NCBI RefSeq assembly: GCF_029213205.1 | Contig: NZ_JARGNH010000009.1 | Location: forward strand, 1 to 64,000 | From: Pseudooceanicola sp. | Lineage (GTDB): Bacteria; Pseudomonadota; Alphaproteobacteria; Rhodobacterales; Rhodobacteraceae | Direction: 5' to 3' | DNA length: 64,000 nt | Part shown: positions 55,140 to 62,681 of the stretch, piece by piece | How the letters are laid out: every line of letters starts with the position of its first letter | How positions within the stretch are numbered: the stretch's first letter is position 1 | Notes under the pieces: generated by a model | The model's input: the letters and a program-made list of their open reading frames with translations, nothing else | Told to the model about the DNA's origin: nothing | Databases searched by the model: none | Position numbers and translations under genes: made by a program

Positions 55140-56117
55140 ATGATGGACCGTTTTGACGATATGCCCGAACAGGCGCTGGCCTGGCACCGCGCCGGACGCG
55201 GTGCGGTTCTGGCCACGGTGATTGAAACCTGGGGCTCGGCGCCGCGCCGGACCGGATCGATGTTGGCCATTTCCGGCGACGGGGCGCTGGCGGGATCGGT
55301 CTCTGGCGGCTGCGTCGAAGGCGCGGTGGTCGGCGAGGCGATCGAGGCGCTGGCCGATGGCGGCACAAGGCTGCTCAGCTATGGCGTGTCGGATGATGAC
55401 GCCTTTGCGGTCGGGCTGGCCTGCGGTGGCACCATCCGGATCCTGGTGCAGCCGATCGGCCCCGAAAGCGGCCTCAGCGAAACGCTGCTTGCCGATCTCT
55501 GCGCCGCGCGCGCCGCCCGGCGCCCGGTGGCGCTGGTTTCGGATCTGGAGGGGGAGGCACGTCATCTGGCCGGACCGCAGGATTTCCCCGAACGCTTCCG
55601 CGCCGATCGCTCAGGGCTCGAGGCGGACGGGCGCCATGTGGTGGTGATCCACAACCCGCCGCTGCGGCTGATGCTGGTCGGGGCGGTGCATATCGCCCAG
55701 GCGCTGGTGCCGATGGCGCGGATCGCAGGCTATGACTCGACGATCATCGACCCGCGCCCGGCCTTTGCCGCCGAGCATCGCTTTCCCGGCGAGGTGATCC
55801 GTGATGACTGGCCCGATCTGGTGCTGGCCGAGCTGGGCATGGATGCGCGCAGTGCGCTGGTGCTGCTGACCCATGACCCCAAGATCGACGATTCCGCCCT
55901 GAGCCTGGCACTGACGTCTGACTGTTTTTACATCGGTGCCCTCGGCTCCACCCGCACCCATGCCAAGCGCGTCGCGCGGTTGCAGGCGGCGGGGCATGAT
56001 GCGGCCGCGATTGCCCGGATCCACGCGCCGATCGGGCTGAACATCGGCGCCGCCGACCCGGCAGAGATCGCGGTGGCGATCCTGGCGCAGATGACCCAGG
56101 TGCTGAGGCAGGCATGA
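55140..56117 (+). CDS. XdhC/CoxF-family molybdenum-enzyme maturation protein
   Basis: The 325-residue protein has the XdhC N-terminal domain (VLATVIETWGSAPRRTGSMLAISGDGALAGSVSGGCVEGAVVGEA) and a Rossmann C-terminal domain (LMLVGAVHIAQALVPMARIAGYDSTIIDPR...SDCFYIGALGSTRTHAKRV). XdhC proteins sulfurate or insert the molybdenum cofactor into xanthine-dehydrogenase-family enzymes. ATG 55140 follows GGAGG. It overlaps the next gene by 4 bases (ATGA). Confidence 0.9.
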   Translation: MMDRFDDMPEQALAWHRAGRGAVLATVIETWGSAPRRTGSMLAISGDGALAGSVSGGCVEGAVVGEAIEALADGGTRLLSYGVSDDDAFAVGLACGGTIRILVQPIGPESGLSETLLADLCAARAARRPVALVSDLEGEARHLAGPQDFPERFRADRSGLEADGRHVVVIHNPPLRLMLVGAVHIAQALVPMARIAGYDSTIIDPRPAFAAEHRFPGEVIRDDWPDLVLAELGMDARSALVLLTHDPKIDDSALSLALTSDCFYIGALGSTRTHAKRVARLQAAGHDAAAIARIHAPIGLNIGAADPAEIAVAILAQMTQVLRQA

Positions 56118-57127
56118 GGTTCGGCCCGGTTCCCACGGCGGCGGCGGCGGGCGCGATTCTGGCGCATTCCGTCGCGCTGCCCGGCGGGCGACTGCGCAAG
56201 GGCCGGGTGCTCAGCACCGCGGACATCGCTGCACTCAGGGCTGCCGGCCTGGCCGAGGTGATCGTCGCCCGCCCTGATCCCGGTGATGTCGGCGAGGATG
56301 CCGCCGCCGCCGCCATCGCCGCGGCGCTGGTGCCTGATCCCGAAGGGCAGGGGCTGCGGCTGAGCGAGGCCTTTACCGGTCGGGTGAACCTGATTGCCGA
56401 AGCGCCGGGGGTGATCCTGCTCGACCCGGAGCGGTTGCTGGCGCTGAACCGGATCGACCCGATGCTGACCCTGGCCACGCTGCCGCCGTTTCAGCAGGTT
56501 GGCAGCGGCCAGATGGCGGCGACGGTCAAGATCATCGCCTATGCGTTGCCCGGCGCGCATCTGGAGCGCGCCCGCGCGGTGCTGGCCGGGCCTCCTGCAA
56601 TCCGCCTGGCACGACCGGCCCATGCGACGGCGCGGCTGATTGTCACCGAAATCGACCGTGGCGCCGGGGCCAAGGGGGTCGAGGCGGTGCGCGCCCGCCT
56701 TGCCGCCCTGAACATCACCATGGGCGACCCGGTCATGGTGCCGCATCGCGCCGCGCCGCTGGCCGAAGCGCTGCGCGAGGCTGACGAGGATCTGCTGCTG
56801 ATCCTGACCGGATCGGCGACCTCGGACCTTGAGGATGTCGCGCCGCAGGCGCTGCGGCTGGCGGGCGGGCAGGTGGATCGCTTTGGCATGCCGGTCGATC
56901 CCGGCAACCTGCTGTTTCTTGGCGCGCTCGGGCCCCGCCCGGTGATCGGATTGCCGGGATGTGCCCGATCTCCGGCGCTGAATGGTGCCGATTGGGTGCT
57001 GGCGCGGGTCGCTTGCGGACTCCCGGTCAGCCTGGATGACATCGCCGCAATGGGGGTGGGCGGGTTGCTCAAGGAAATCCCGACCCGGCCACAGCCACGC
57101 GACCGCCGCCGCCGCCGCGAGGAATGA
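56114..57127 (+). CDS. Molybdopterin-binding-domain protein (MoeA/MogA-like)
   Basis: The 337-residue protein has a molybdopterin-binding-type C-terminal domain (LILTGSATSDLEDVAPQALRLAGG, VDRFGMPVDPGNLLFLGALGPRPVIGLPGCARSPALNGADWVL) and an N-terminal MoeA-like region (AAAGAILAHSVALPGGRLRKGRVLSTADIAALRAAGLAEVIVARPDPGDVGEDAAA). Proteins with this layout accompany CO-dehydrogenase or xanthine-dehydrogenase genes. It is coupled to the XdhC gene by a 4-base overlap and precedes the coxS-like gene. Confidence 0.82.
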   Translation: MRFGPVPTAAAAGAILAHSVALPGGRLRKGRVLSTADIAALRAAGLAEVIVARPDPGDVGEDAAAAAIAAALVPDPEGQGLRLSEAFTGRVNLIAEAPGVILLDPERLLALNRIDPMLTLATLPPFQQVGSGQMAATVKIIAYALPGAHLERARAVLAGPPAIRLARPAHATARLIVTEIDRGAGAKGVEAVRARLAALNITMGDPVMVPHRAAPLAEALREADEDLLLILTGSATSDLEDVAPQALRLAGGQVDRFGMPVDPGNLLFLGALGPRPVIGLPGCARSPALNGADWVLARVACGLPVSLDDIAAMGVGGLLKEIPTRPQPRDRRRRREE

Positions 57128-57250
57128 CAGAGGCCCGACACAGGCTGACACAGGCATCATGCAGGGCCGCAAAAGGCAGATCGCCTCTTTTCCTCGCCCG
57201 CGCCGCATGGTTTACTTAACTTGGAATACCGTTTTCGAAGAGGATCAGCG

Positions 57251-57736
57251 ATGCCCAGAATCAGCATGAAGGTGAATGGCGACACCGCCGAAGGTGACGT
57301 CGAGGGTCGCACGCTGCTGGTCGAATTTCTGCGCGATTCCCTACGCTTGACCGGAACCCATGTCGGCTGTGACACCTCGCAATGCGGCGCCTGCACGGTG
57401 CATGTGAACGGCATCCAGGTGAAGGCCTGCACGATGTTCGCCGCCGAGGCCGACGGCGCCGAGGTGCTGACCATCGAAGGGCTGGCGGATGGCGACACCC
57501 TGTCACCGATGCAGCAGGCGTTTCAGGATCATCACGGGCTGCAATGCGGGTTCTGCACCCCGGGGATGATCATGGCCGCTGAGGCGCTGCTCAAGATCAA
57601 CCCCAAGCCCAGCGAAGCCGAGGTGCGCGATCACCTCGACGGCAACCTTTGCCGTTGCACCGGCTATCATAACATTGTCAAGGCCGTGCTGGCGGCCTCG
57701 GGCCAGGATGTGAGCGCGCTGACCTCCGCCGCCTGA
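57251..57736 (+). CDS. CoxS-like [2Fe-2S] small subunit of a molybdenum hydroxylase
   Basis: The 161-residue protein has the N-terminal plant-ferredoxin-like cluster site [15 protein letters not shown] with the later KACTMF Cys, and the C-terminal cluster site CGFCTPGMI...CRCTGYHNI. This is the two-cluster electron-transfer subunit of CO dehydrogenase or xanthine-dehydrogenase-type enzymes. The catalytic (CoxL-like) and FAD (CoxM-like) genes are not adjacent here; infC follows in the opposite direction. ATG 57251 has GAGGATCAGCG upstream. Confidence 0.9.
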   Translation: MPRISMKVNGDTAEGDVEGRTLLVEFLRDSLRLTGTHVGCDTSQCGACTVHVNGIQVKACTMFAAEADGAEVLTIEGLADGDTLSPMQQAFQDHHGLQCGFCTPGMIMAAEALLKINPKPSEAEVRDHLDGNLCRCTGYHNIVKAVLAASGQDVSALTSAA

Positions 57737-57782
57737 GGGCGGCAGGGTCGCAGCGCAGCCTGAGCCCTGAGCAACGGACATG

Positions 57783-57815
57783 AAAAAGCCCGGTCGCCTG
57801 AATGGCGCCGGGCTT
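57783..57815 (-). terminator. Intrinsic terminator of infC
   Basis: Read on the reverse strand, GCCCGG and CCGGGC arms form a hairpin followed by TTTTT. It lies about 40 bases after the infC stop and points along infC. On the forward strand it sits about 50 bases after coxS, so it may also stop that transcript, though without a T-run in that direction. Confidence 0.75.
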
Positions 57816-57853
57816 GTCGATTCAATGGTCTGGCGGCTGTCAGCGCGACGCGA

Positions 57854-58396
57854 TCAGCGCGCCGGGCCGATCATCATCACCATCTGGCGGCCTTCCATGC
57901 GGGGCATGTTTTCGACCTTGCCGACGTCCTGAACGTCTGCGGCCACCCGTTCCAGCAATTCACGGCCCAGGTTCTGGTGCGCCATTTCACGGCCGCGGAA
58001 CCGGAGGGTGATCTTCACCTTGTCGCCGGCCTCAAGAAACCGGAACACATTGCGCATCTTGACGTCGTAATCGTTGGTGTCGGTGTTGGGGCGAAACTTC
58101 ACCTCCTTCACCTCGATCGTCTTTTGCTTTTTGCGGGCTTCGCTCTCACGTTTTTGCTGTTCGTATTTGAACTTGCCAAAATCCATGATCTTGCAGACCG
58201 GAGGTTCTGCATTCGGGGAAATCTCAACCAGATCGAGCCCGGCTTCTTCGGCCATTTCCATCGCACGGGCGGGGGTCACCACGCCGACGTTCTCACCCTC
58301 CGCGCCAATCAAACGGATTTGGCTGGAACGGATTTTCTCATTGATACGAGGGCCGGTGTCACGCGTCGGAGGCGCGTTGTGGGGTCTGCGAGCCAG
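57854..58396 (-). CDS. infC: Translation initiation factor IF-3, apparent CTG start
   Basis: IF-3 binds the 30S subunit and checks start-codon pairing. The body is unmistakable ([50 protein letters not shown]...). The ORF track starts at TTG 58312, which would remove the conserved N-terminus. Reading upstream in frame gives [27 protein letters not shown], the alphaproteobacterial IF-3 N-terminus, beginning with CTG at 58394-58396, with AGGAG seven bases before it. No ATG, GTG or TTG occurs in frame between. infC with a non-standard start is expected because IF-3 represses its own translation. Product 180 residues. Confidence 0.93.
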   Translation of the reverse strand: MARRPHNAPPTRDTGPRINEKIRSSQIRLIGAEGENVGVVTPARAMEMAEEAGLDLVEISPNAEPPVCKIMDFGKFKYEQQKRESEARKKQKTIEVKEVKFRPNTDTNDYDVKMRNVFRFLEAGDKVKITLRFRGREMAHQNLGRELLERVAADVQDVGKVENMPRMEGRQMVMMIGPAR

Positions 58397-58523
58397 TTTT
58401 TCACTCCTTCAGTGGTGCTGGATATGGTAGCGCAAGGTAGTGCCGCCAGCGCCCGCTTTCAAGCGGCAATCGGCGCTGGAGCGAATGCAGCTGGGCGCCG
58501 GAACCGGGCAATCGGCGCCGGCC

Positions 58524-58985
58524 TCACTCAGGGTCCATCGGCACACCCTTCGGATCGTCGCTGCCGCGCATGTATTTAAAGGTGCCAATGGCATGGGCGC
58601 AGAGGTTGCCCTGGTCATCGTACACTTCGCCAACAGAGGAATAAATCGTTCTGCCTGAGCGGGTTACCCGGGATTCTATGTGCAGTTTTCCGGATTTGGA
58701 CATGCCGACATAATTCACCGTCAGCGACAGGGTCGAACATTTGCGGATGCGGCCGGGATACGGACAATACAACCCAGAGCCGGTGCAGGCGCTGTCCAGA
58801 ACGGCAGCATAAACCCCGCCATGGGTGAATTTCGCCTTGTTCATGTGATAAGGCTGCAGGTCGATCTCGCCCTTCAGAAAGCCTTCGCCGCGCTCGACAA
58901 TGCGAAACCCCATAAGCTGGTTGAAGCCGCCGAGCTTATAGATGCCGTCATCGGTCCCGGCGGCGTGTGAGTCGTCGTCTTTCAT
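58524..58985 (-). CDS. PaaI-type hotdog thioesterase
   Basis: The 153-residue protein has the hotdog-fold thioesterase body GFRIVERGEGFLKGEIDLQPYHMNKAKFTHGGVYAAVLDSACTGSG, with the HGG motif, and LSLTVNYVGMSKSGKLHIESRV. It hydrolyses acyl-CoA esters of unspecified chain. ATG 58985 follows AAGGA; the track start at 59000 adds five residues. It lies upstream of infC on the same strand and next to the CoA-transferase genes, so a fatty-acid or aromatic-acid role fits. Confidence 0.85.
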   Translation of the reverse strand: MKDDDSHAAGTDDGIYKLGGFNQLMGFRIVERGEGFLKGEIDLQPYHMNKAKFTHGGVYAAVLDSACTGSGLYCPYPGRIRKCSTLSLTVNYVGMSKSGKLHIESRVTRSGRTIYSSVGEVYDDQGNLCAHAIGTFKYMRGSDDPKGVPMDPE

Positions 58986-59060
58986 GTCTGTCCTTCGCAA
59001 TCGGCGCGCCCCGAAAGGACGCGCCGATTTAAGTTAGAGTATCAGTGCAGTGATTTGAAA

Positions 59061-59738
59061 TTACGCGGCTTTGGTCAGGTCCGGCATGGTGCCGCAGCCA
59101 TCGGCAAAGCGCAGTTTCGCGCCCGTACGGGCCTGCAATTCCTCGGCGGTCATGCCATCGATCATCTCGGTCACCAGGAACCCGTCCTTGGTCACGTCGA
59201 TCACCGCCAGATCGGTATACACCCGCTTGACGCAGCCCATGCCGGTCAATGGCATGTCGCAGGTTTCCAGCAGCCGCGCGGCACCGTCCTTGGAGTTGTG
59301 CTGCATGATCACCCAGATTCGCTGGGCGCCGACGGCCAGGTCCATGGCGCCGCCGACCGAGGCGATGGGATCGTCGTTGTCGCGGCTCCAATTCGCCAGA
59401 TCACCGTTTTGCGCCACCTGGTAGCCGCCGAGACAGCAGAGCTCCAGATGGCCGCCACGGATGATGCCAAAGCTCATCGCGTGGTCGAAGATCGACGCCC
59501 CTGACAACATGGTGATCGGCTTTTTCCCGGCGTTGACAAGGCTTTCGTCCTCTTCCCCTTCAGGCGGGGTCGGACCCATGCCGAGGATGCCATTTTCAGA
59601 ATGGAGCAGGATATCGCGGCCTTCGGGCAGGAAATTGGCGACTTGCTCGGGCATGCCGATGCCAAGGTTGACGTGCCAGCCGTCGTCGATGTCCTGGGCC
59701 AGTCGGGCGGCAATTGCCTCTCGGGTCAACGGTTTCAT
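59061..59738 (-). CDS. CoA-transferase subunit B (3-oxoacid/3-oxoadipate type)
   Basis: The 225-residue subunit has the catalytic Glu motif LLHSENGILGMGP (SENG), IGMPEQVANFLPEG and a KRVYTDLAVIDVTKDG end. It pairs with subunit A immediately upstream to move CoA between acids. The exact acyl partners are not distinguishable (succinyl-CoA:3-oxoacid or 3-oxoadipate). The start overlaps subunit A by 4 bases. Confidence 0.92.
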   Translation of the reverse strand: MKPLTREAIAARLAQDIDDGWHVNLGIGMPEQVANFLPEGRDILLHSENGILGMGPTPPEGEEDESLVNAGKKPITMLSGASIFDHAMSFGIIRGGHLELCCLGGYQVAQNGDLANWSRDNDDPIASVGGAMDLAVGAQRIWVIMQHNSKDGAARLLETCDMPLTGMGCVKRVYTDLAVIDVTKDGFLVTEMIDGMTAEELQARTGAKLRFADGCGTMPDLTKAA

Positions 59739-60430
59739 GCGGCTACTCCCCATTCGTTCTCGGCCACGGGCCGACATTGGATCAGACGGTTGACGCAGAC
59801 GCCCGGCGTGACAATCGTGTTCGGCTCCAGCGCGCCGAGTTCGACGATTTCGTCGGCCTCGATGATGCTGACATCGGCCGCCATCGCCATCAAAGGCGAA
59901 AAGTTGCGCGACAGGTTCTTGTAGGTCAGATTGCCCCAACGGTCGGCTTTATCGGCGTGGACAAGGGCATAATCCGCGTGCAAGGCTGTTTCAAGAACGT
60001 AGCCTACGCCGTTGAATTCCCTGGTTTCCTTCCCTTCGGCCAGTTTGGTGCCATAGGCAGTTGGCGTATAGAACGCCGGAATGCCGCAGCCCGCGGCGCG
60101 AATCCGTTCGGCCATGGTGCCTTGCGGGTTCACTTCGACGGTGAGCGAGCCTTCGCGCACCCAGCGGGTGATTTCGGCACCCAGATCTCCGCGCGGGAAG
60201 GAACAGGTCAGCTTGCTGATCATGCCAAGGCGGAACAGCATCGCCAGCCCGGTAAAACCGTTCCCGGCGTTGTTCGAAATGACGTGCAGGTCCTTCACGC
60301 CTTTGTCGATCATGCCTTTCAGCAAGTAGTTTGGCCGTCCCGCGTCACCAAACCCCGACACCATGATTGATGCGCCATCCTGGATCCCGTCCAGCGCCAC
60401 CTCAATCGTTTCACATCTGCGATCCAGCAT
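59735..60430 (-). CDS. CoA-transferase subunit A (3-oxoacid/3-oxoadipate type)
   Basis: The 231-residue protein has the family's IMVSGFGDAGRPNYLLKGMIDKG glycine loop, NNAGNGFTGLAMLF and SFPRGDLGAEITRWVREGSLTVEVNPQGTMAERIRAAG. ATG 60430 has GGGAG upstream. It is divergent from the FadB/FadJ-type gene, with about 160 bases between starts, and is coupled to subunit B. Confidence 0.92.
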   Translation of the reverse strand: MLDRRCETIEVALDGIQDGASIMVSGFGDAGRPNYLLKGMIDKGVKDLHVISNNAGNGFTGLAMLFRLGMISKLTCSFPRGDLGAEITRWVREGSLTVEVNPQGTMAERIRAAGCGIPAFYTPTAYGTKLAEGKETREFNGVGYVLETALHADYALVHADKADRWGNLTYKNLSRNFSPLMAMAADVSIIEADEIVELGALEPNTIVTPGVCVNRLIQCRPVAENEWGVAA

Positions 60431-60590
60431 CGCTCCTCCCTCACGTTTTGCCAATGGTTCTGTCTTTTGACCCGGTGGTCAACGCGTATTGACGCGCTGT
60501 CCCGAGCTTTCTAGCCTGATCGATAGCGCAGAACGGCCTTCCGCAACGCGGAATGGTATGCCGTCCTGAGCGTCAGGGAGGAATATAGCC

Positions 60591-62681
60591 GTGTCAGAAA
60601 CCAAGGTCACCATCCAAAAGGATGGGGAAGTCGCCATCATATCCATCGCAAGCCCGCCGGTGAACGCTCTGTCCGGGCGGGTCCGACAGGGGATTTGGGG
60701 GCATCTTCAAGCCGCGCTTGCGGACCCGGAAATCAAGGCAATCGTGCTGGCGGGCAGTGCCCGTGCCTTTTCCGGCGGCGCCGATCTGACCGAGTTTGGA
60801 AAGAGCACATTGGAGCCGGGTTTGAACCCGCTGATCGACGGCATCGAGGCGGCGGAAAAACCAGTGGTCGCGGCGGTCGAGGGGCTGGCCTATGGCGGTG
60901 GCTTCGAGATCGTGCTCGGCGCCCATTATCGGGTGTTGGGGCCGAAGGCGACGCTGGCCTTGCCCGAGGTCAAGATCGGGATCATTCCGGGCGCTGGCGG
61001 CACCCAAAGGCTGCCACGGCTGATCGGGCCAATCGCCGCCCTGGCGCCGATTGTCACCGGCGATCCGATCACCGCGCAACAGGCGCTTGATCTGGGCATT
61101 GCCGATGCGGTGGTTCAGGGTGATGTGATCGCTGAATCAATTGATTTTGCACGGAAAATTGCCGACAACCGGCCGTTGAACCGGATCTCGCAGAACGACG
61201 AATTCGTACGCGGAGTCGATCAGGCCGAGTTCGAGGCCGAGGCCAGCCGGCTGCTGTCTCGCAGCCGCAAGCTGAAGGCGCCGCAGGGCTGTGTCGCGGC
61301 GGTGCGGGCCTCGATGACGCAGTCCTTTGAGCAGGGCATGGCGACGGAACACGAGGTGTTTCACGAACTGCGCGAAAGTGATGAATCCAAGGCAATGCGG
61401 CATCTGTTTTTTGCCGAACGCGCCGCGTTGAAACTGCCCGGCGTGGCCAAGGCGACCGCACCCCGACAGGTCGAGAAAATCGCGGTGCTGGGGGCCGGGA
61501 CCATGGGTGGCGGGATCACCATGTCGATGGCCACCGGCGGCTATGATGTGACCATCATCGACCTCGATCCGGCGGCCCTGAAACGGGGTCTGGACATCAT
61601 CGAAAACAACTACCGCAAGACCCAGGCGCGCGGCGGCTTTACCGAGGCCGAAGTGACGGCTGCGTTGAGCCGGATCCACGGATCGACAGATTTCGAGGAT
61701 GTGAAAAATGCGGATATGGTGATCGAGGCGGTGTTCGAGAACATGGATCTGAAGAAACGGATCTTTGCCGATCTCGACCGGCTCTGCAAACTCGGCACGG
61801 TGCTGGCCTCGAACACCTCGTCGCTGGATTTGGATGAGATCGCCAGCGTCACCAAACGGCCCGAGGATGTGATCGGGATGCATTTCTTTTCCCCGGCCAA
61901 TGTTATGAAATTGCTTGAGAATGTGCGTGGAGCCAAGACGGCCCCCGAGGTTCTGGTGACCGCTAATGCGGTGGCTAAGCGGGCGGGCAAGGTGCCGGTG
62001 ACGGTTGGTGTCTGCAATGGCTTTGTCGGCAACCGGATGGGGGCCAGCCGCGGGCGGCAGGTGCATGCGCTGATGCTGGAAGGCGCGATGCCGCAACAGA
62101 TCGACCGGGCGGCCACCAGCTTCGGATTCGCGATGGGGCCGCTGGCGACCAATGATCTGGCGGGACTCGACGTCGGTTACTTGGTGCGCCAGGAGCGCGG
62201 CGAGGTGATGGAGATCCCCGACGCGATCGTCGAAAAGCTGGGCCGCAAGGGGCAAAAGACCAAGGCGGGCTTTTACCGCTATGAGGAGGGGTCGCGCAGC
62301 CCGATCCCGGATCCCGAGATCGAGACGCTGATCAGCGATATCCGCCGCGACAAGGGCTTTACCCCGCGCGCGTTCAGCGATGACGAGATTGTCGAGCGAC
62401 TGATCTTTCCGCTGATCAACGAAGCTGCGCAGATTCTGGACGAAGGCATCGCCACACGGGCCAGCGACATCGACCTGATCTATATCAACGGCTTTGGCTT
62501 TCCGCTCTGGACCGGCGGGCCGATGGCCTATGCCGACCGGGTCGGGGTGGCCGAGGTGGCCAGCAAGCTGGCGCAATATGCCGAGATGGCGGGCAGTGAT
62601 GAGCTGAAACCGAAACCGTTGCTGGCGCGATTGGCCGCGGAGGGCCGCAGCTTCGCAGATTTCGATAGGGAGCGTGGCTGA
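60591..62681 (+). CDS. Bifunctional enoyl-CoA hydratase/3-hydroxyacyl-CoA dehydrogenase (FadB/FadJ-like)
   Basis: The 696-residue enzyme joins a crotonase domain (1-about 180; ARAFSGGADLTEF oxyanion loop and PGAGGTQRLPRL with the catalytic Glu region) to a 3-hydroxyacyl-CoA dehydrogenase (VLGAGTMGGGITMSMATGGYDVTIIDLD, then GMHFFSPANVMKLLE with the catalytic His). It runs two steps of beta-oxidation. GTG 60591 follows a GGGAGG site. Its stop overlaps the next gene's start as TGATG, so it is coupled to the acyl-CoA synthetase. No thiolase is adjacent in the window. Confidence 0.93.
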   Translation: MSETKVTIQKDGEVAIISIASPPVNALSGRVRQGIWGHLQAALADPEIKAIVLAGSARAFSGGADLTEFGKSTLEPGLNPLIDGIEAAEKPVVAAVEGLAYGGGFEIVLGAHYRVLGPKATLALPEVKIGIIPGAGGTQRLPRLIGPIAALAPIVTGDPITAQQALDLGIADAVVQGDVIAESIDFARKIADNRPLNRISQNDEFVRGVDQAEFEAEASRLLSRSRKLKAPQGCVAAVRASMTQSFEQGMATEHEVFHELRESDESKAMRHLFFAERAALKLPGVAKATAPRQVEKIAVLGAGTMGGGITMSMATGGYDVTIIDLDPAALKRGLDIIENNYRKTQARGGFTEAEVTAALSRIHGSTDFEDVKNADMVIEAVFENMDLKKRIFADLDRLCKLGTVLASNTSSLDLDEIASVTKRPEDVIGMHFFSPANVMKLLENVRGAKTAPEVLVTANAVAKRAGKVPVTVGVCNGFVGNRMGASRGRQVHALMLEGAMPQQIDRAATSFGFAMGPLATNDLAGLDVGYLVRQERGEVMEIPDAIVEKLGRKGQKTKAGFYRYEEGSRSPIPDPEIETLISDIRRDKGFTPRAFSDDEIVERLIFPLINEAAQILDEGIATRASDIDLIYINGFGFPLWTGGPMAYADRVGVAEVASKLAQYAEMAGSDELKPKPLLARLAAEGRSFADFDRERG

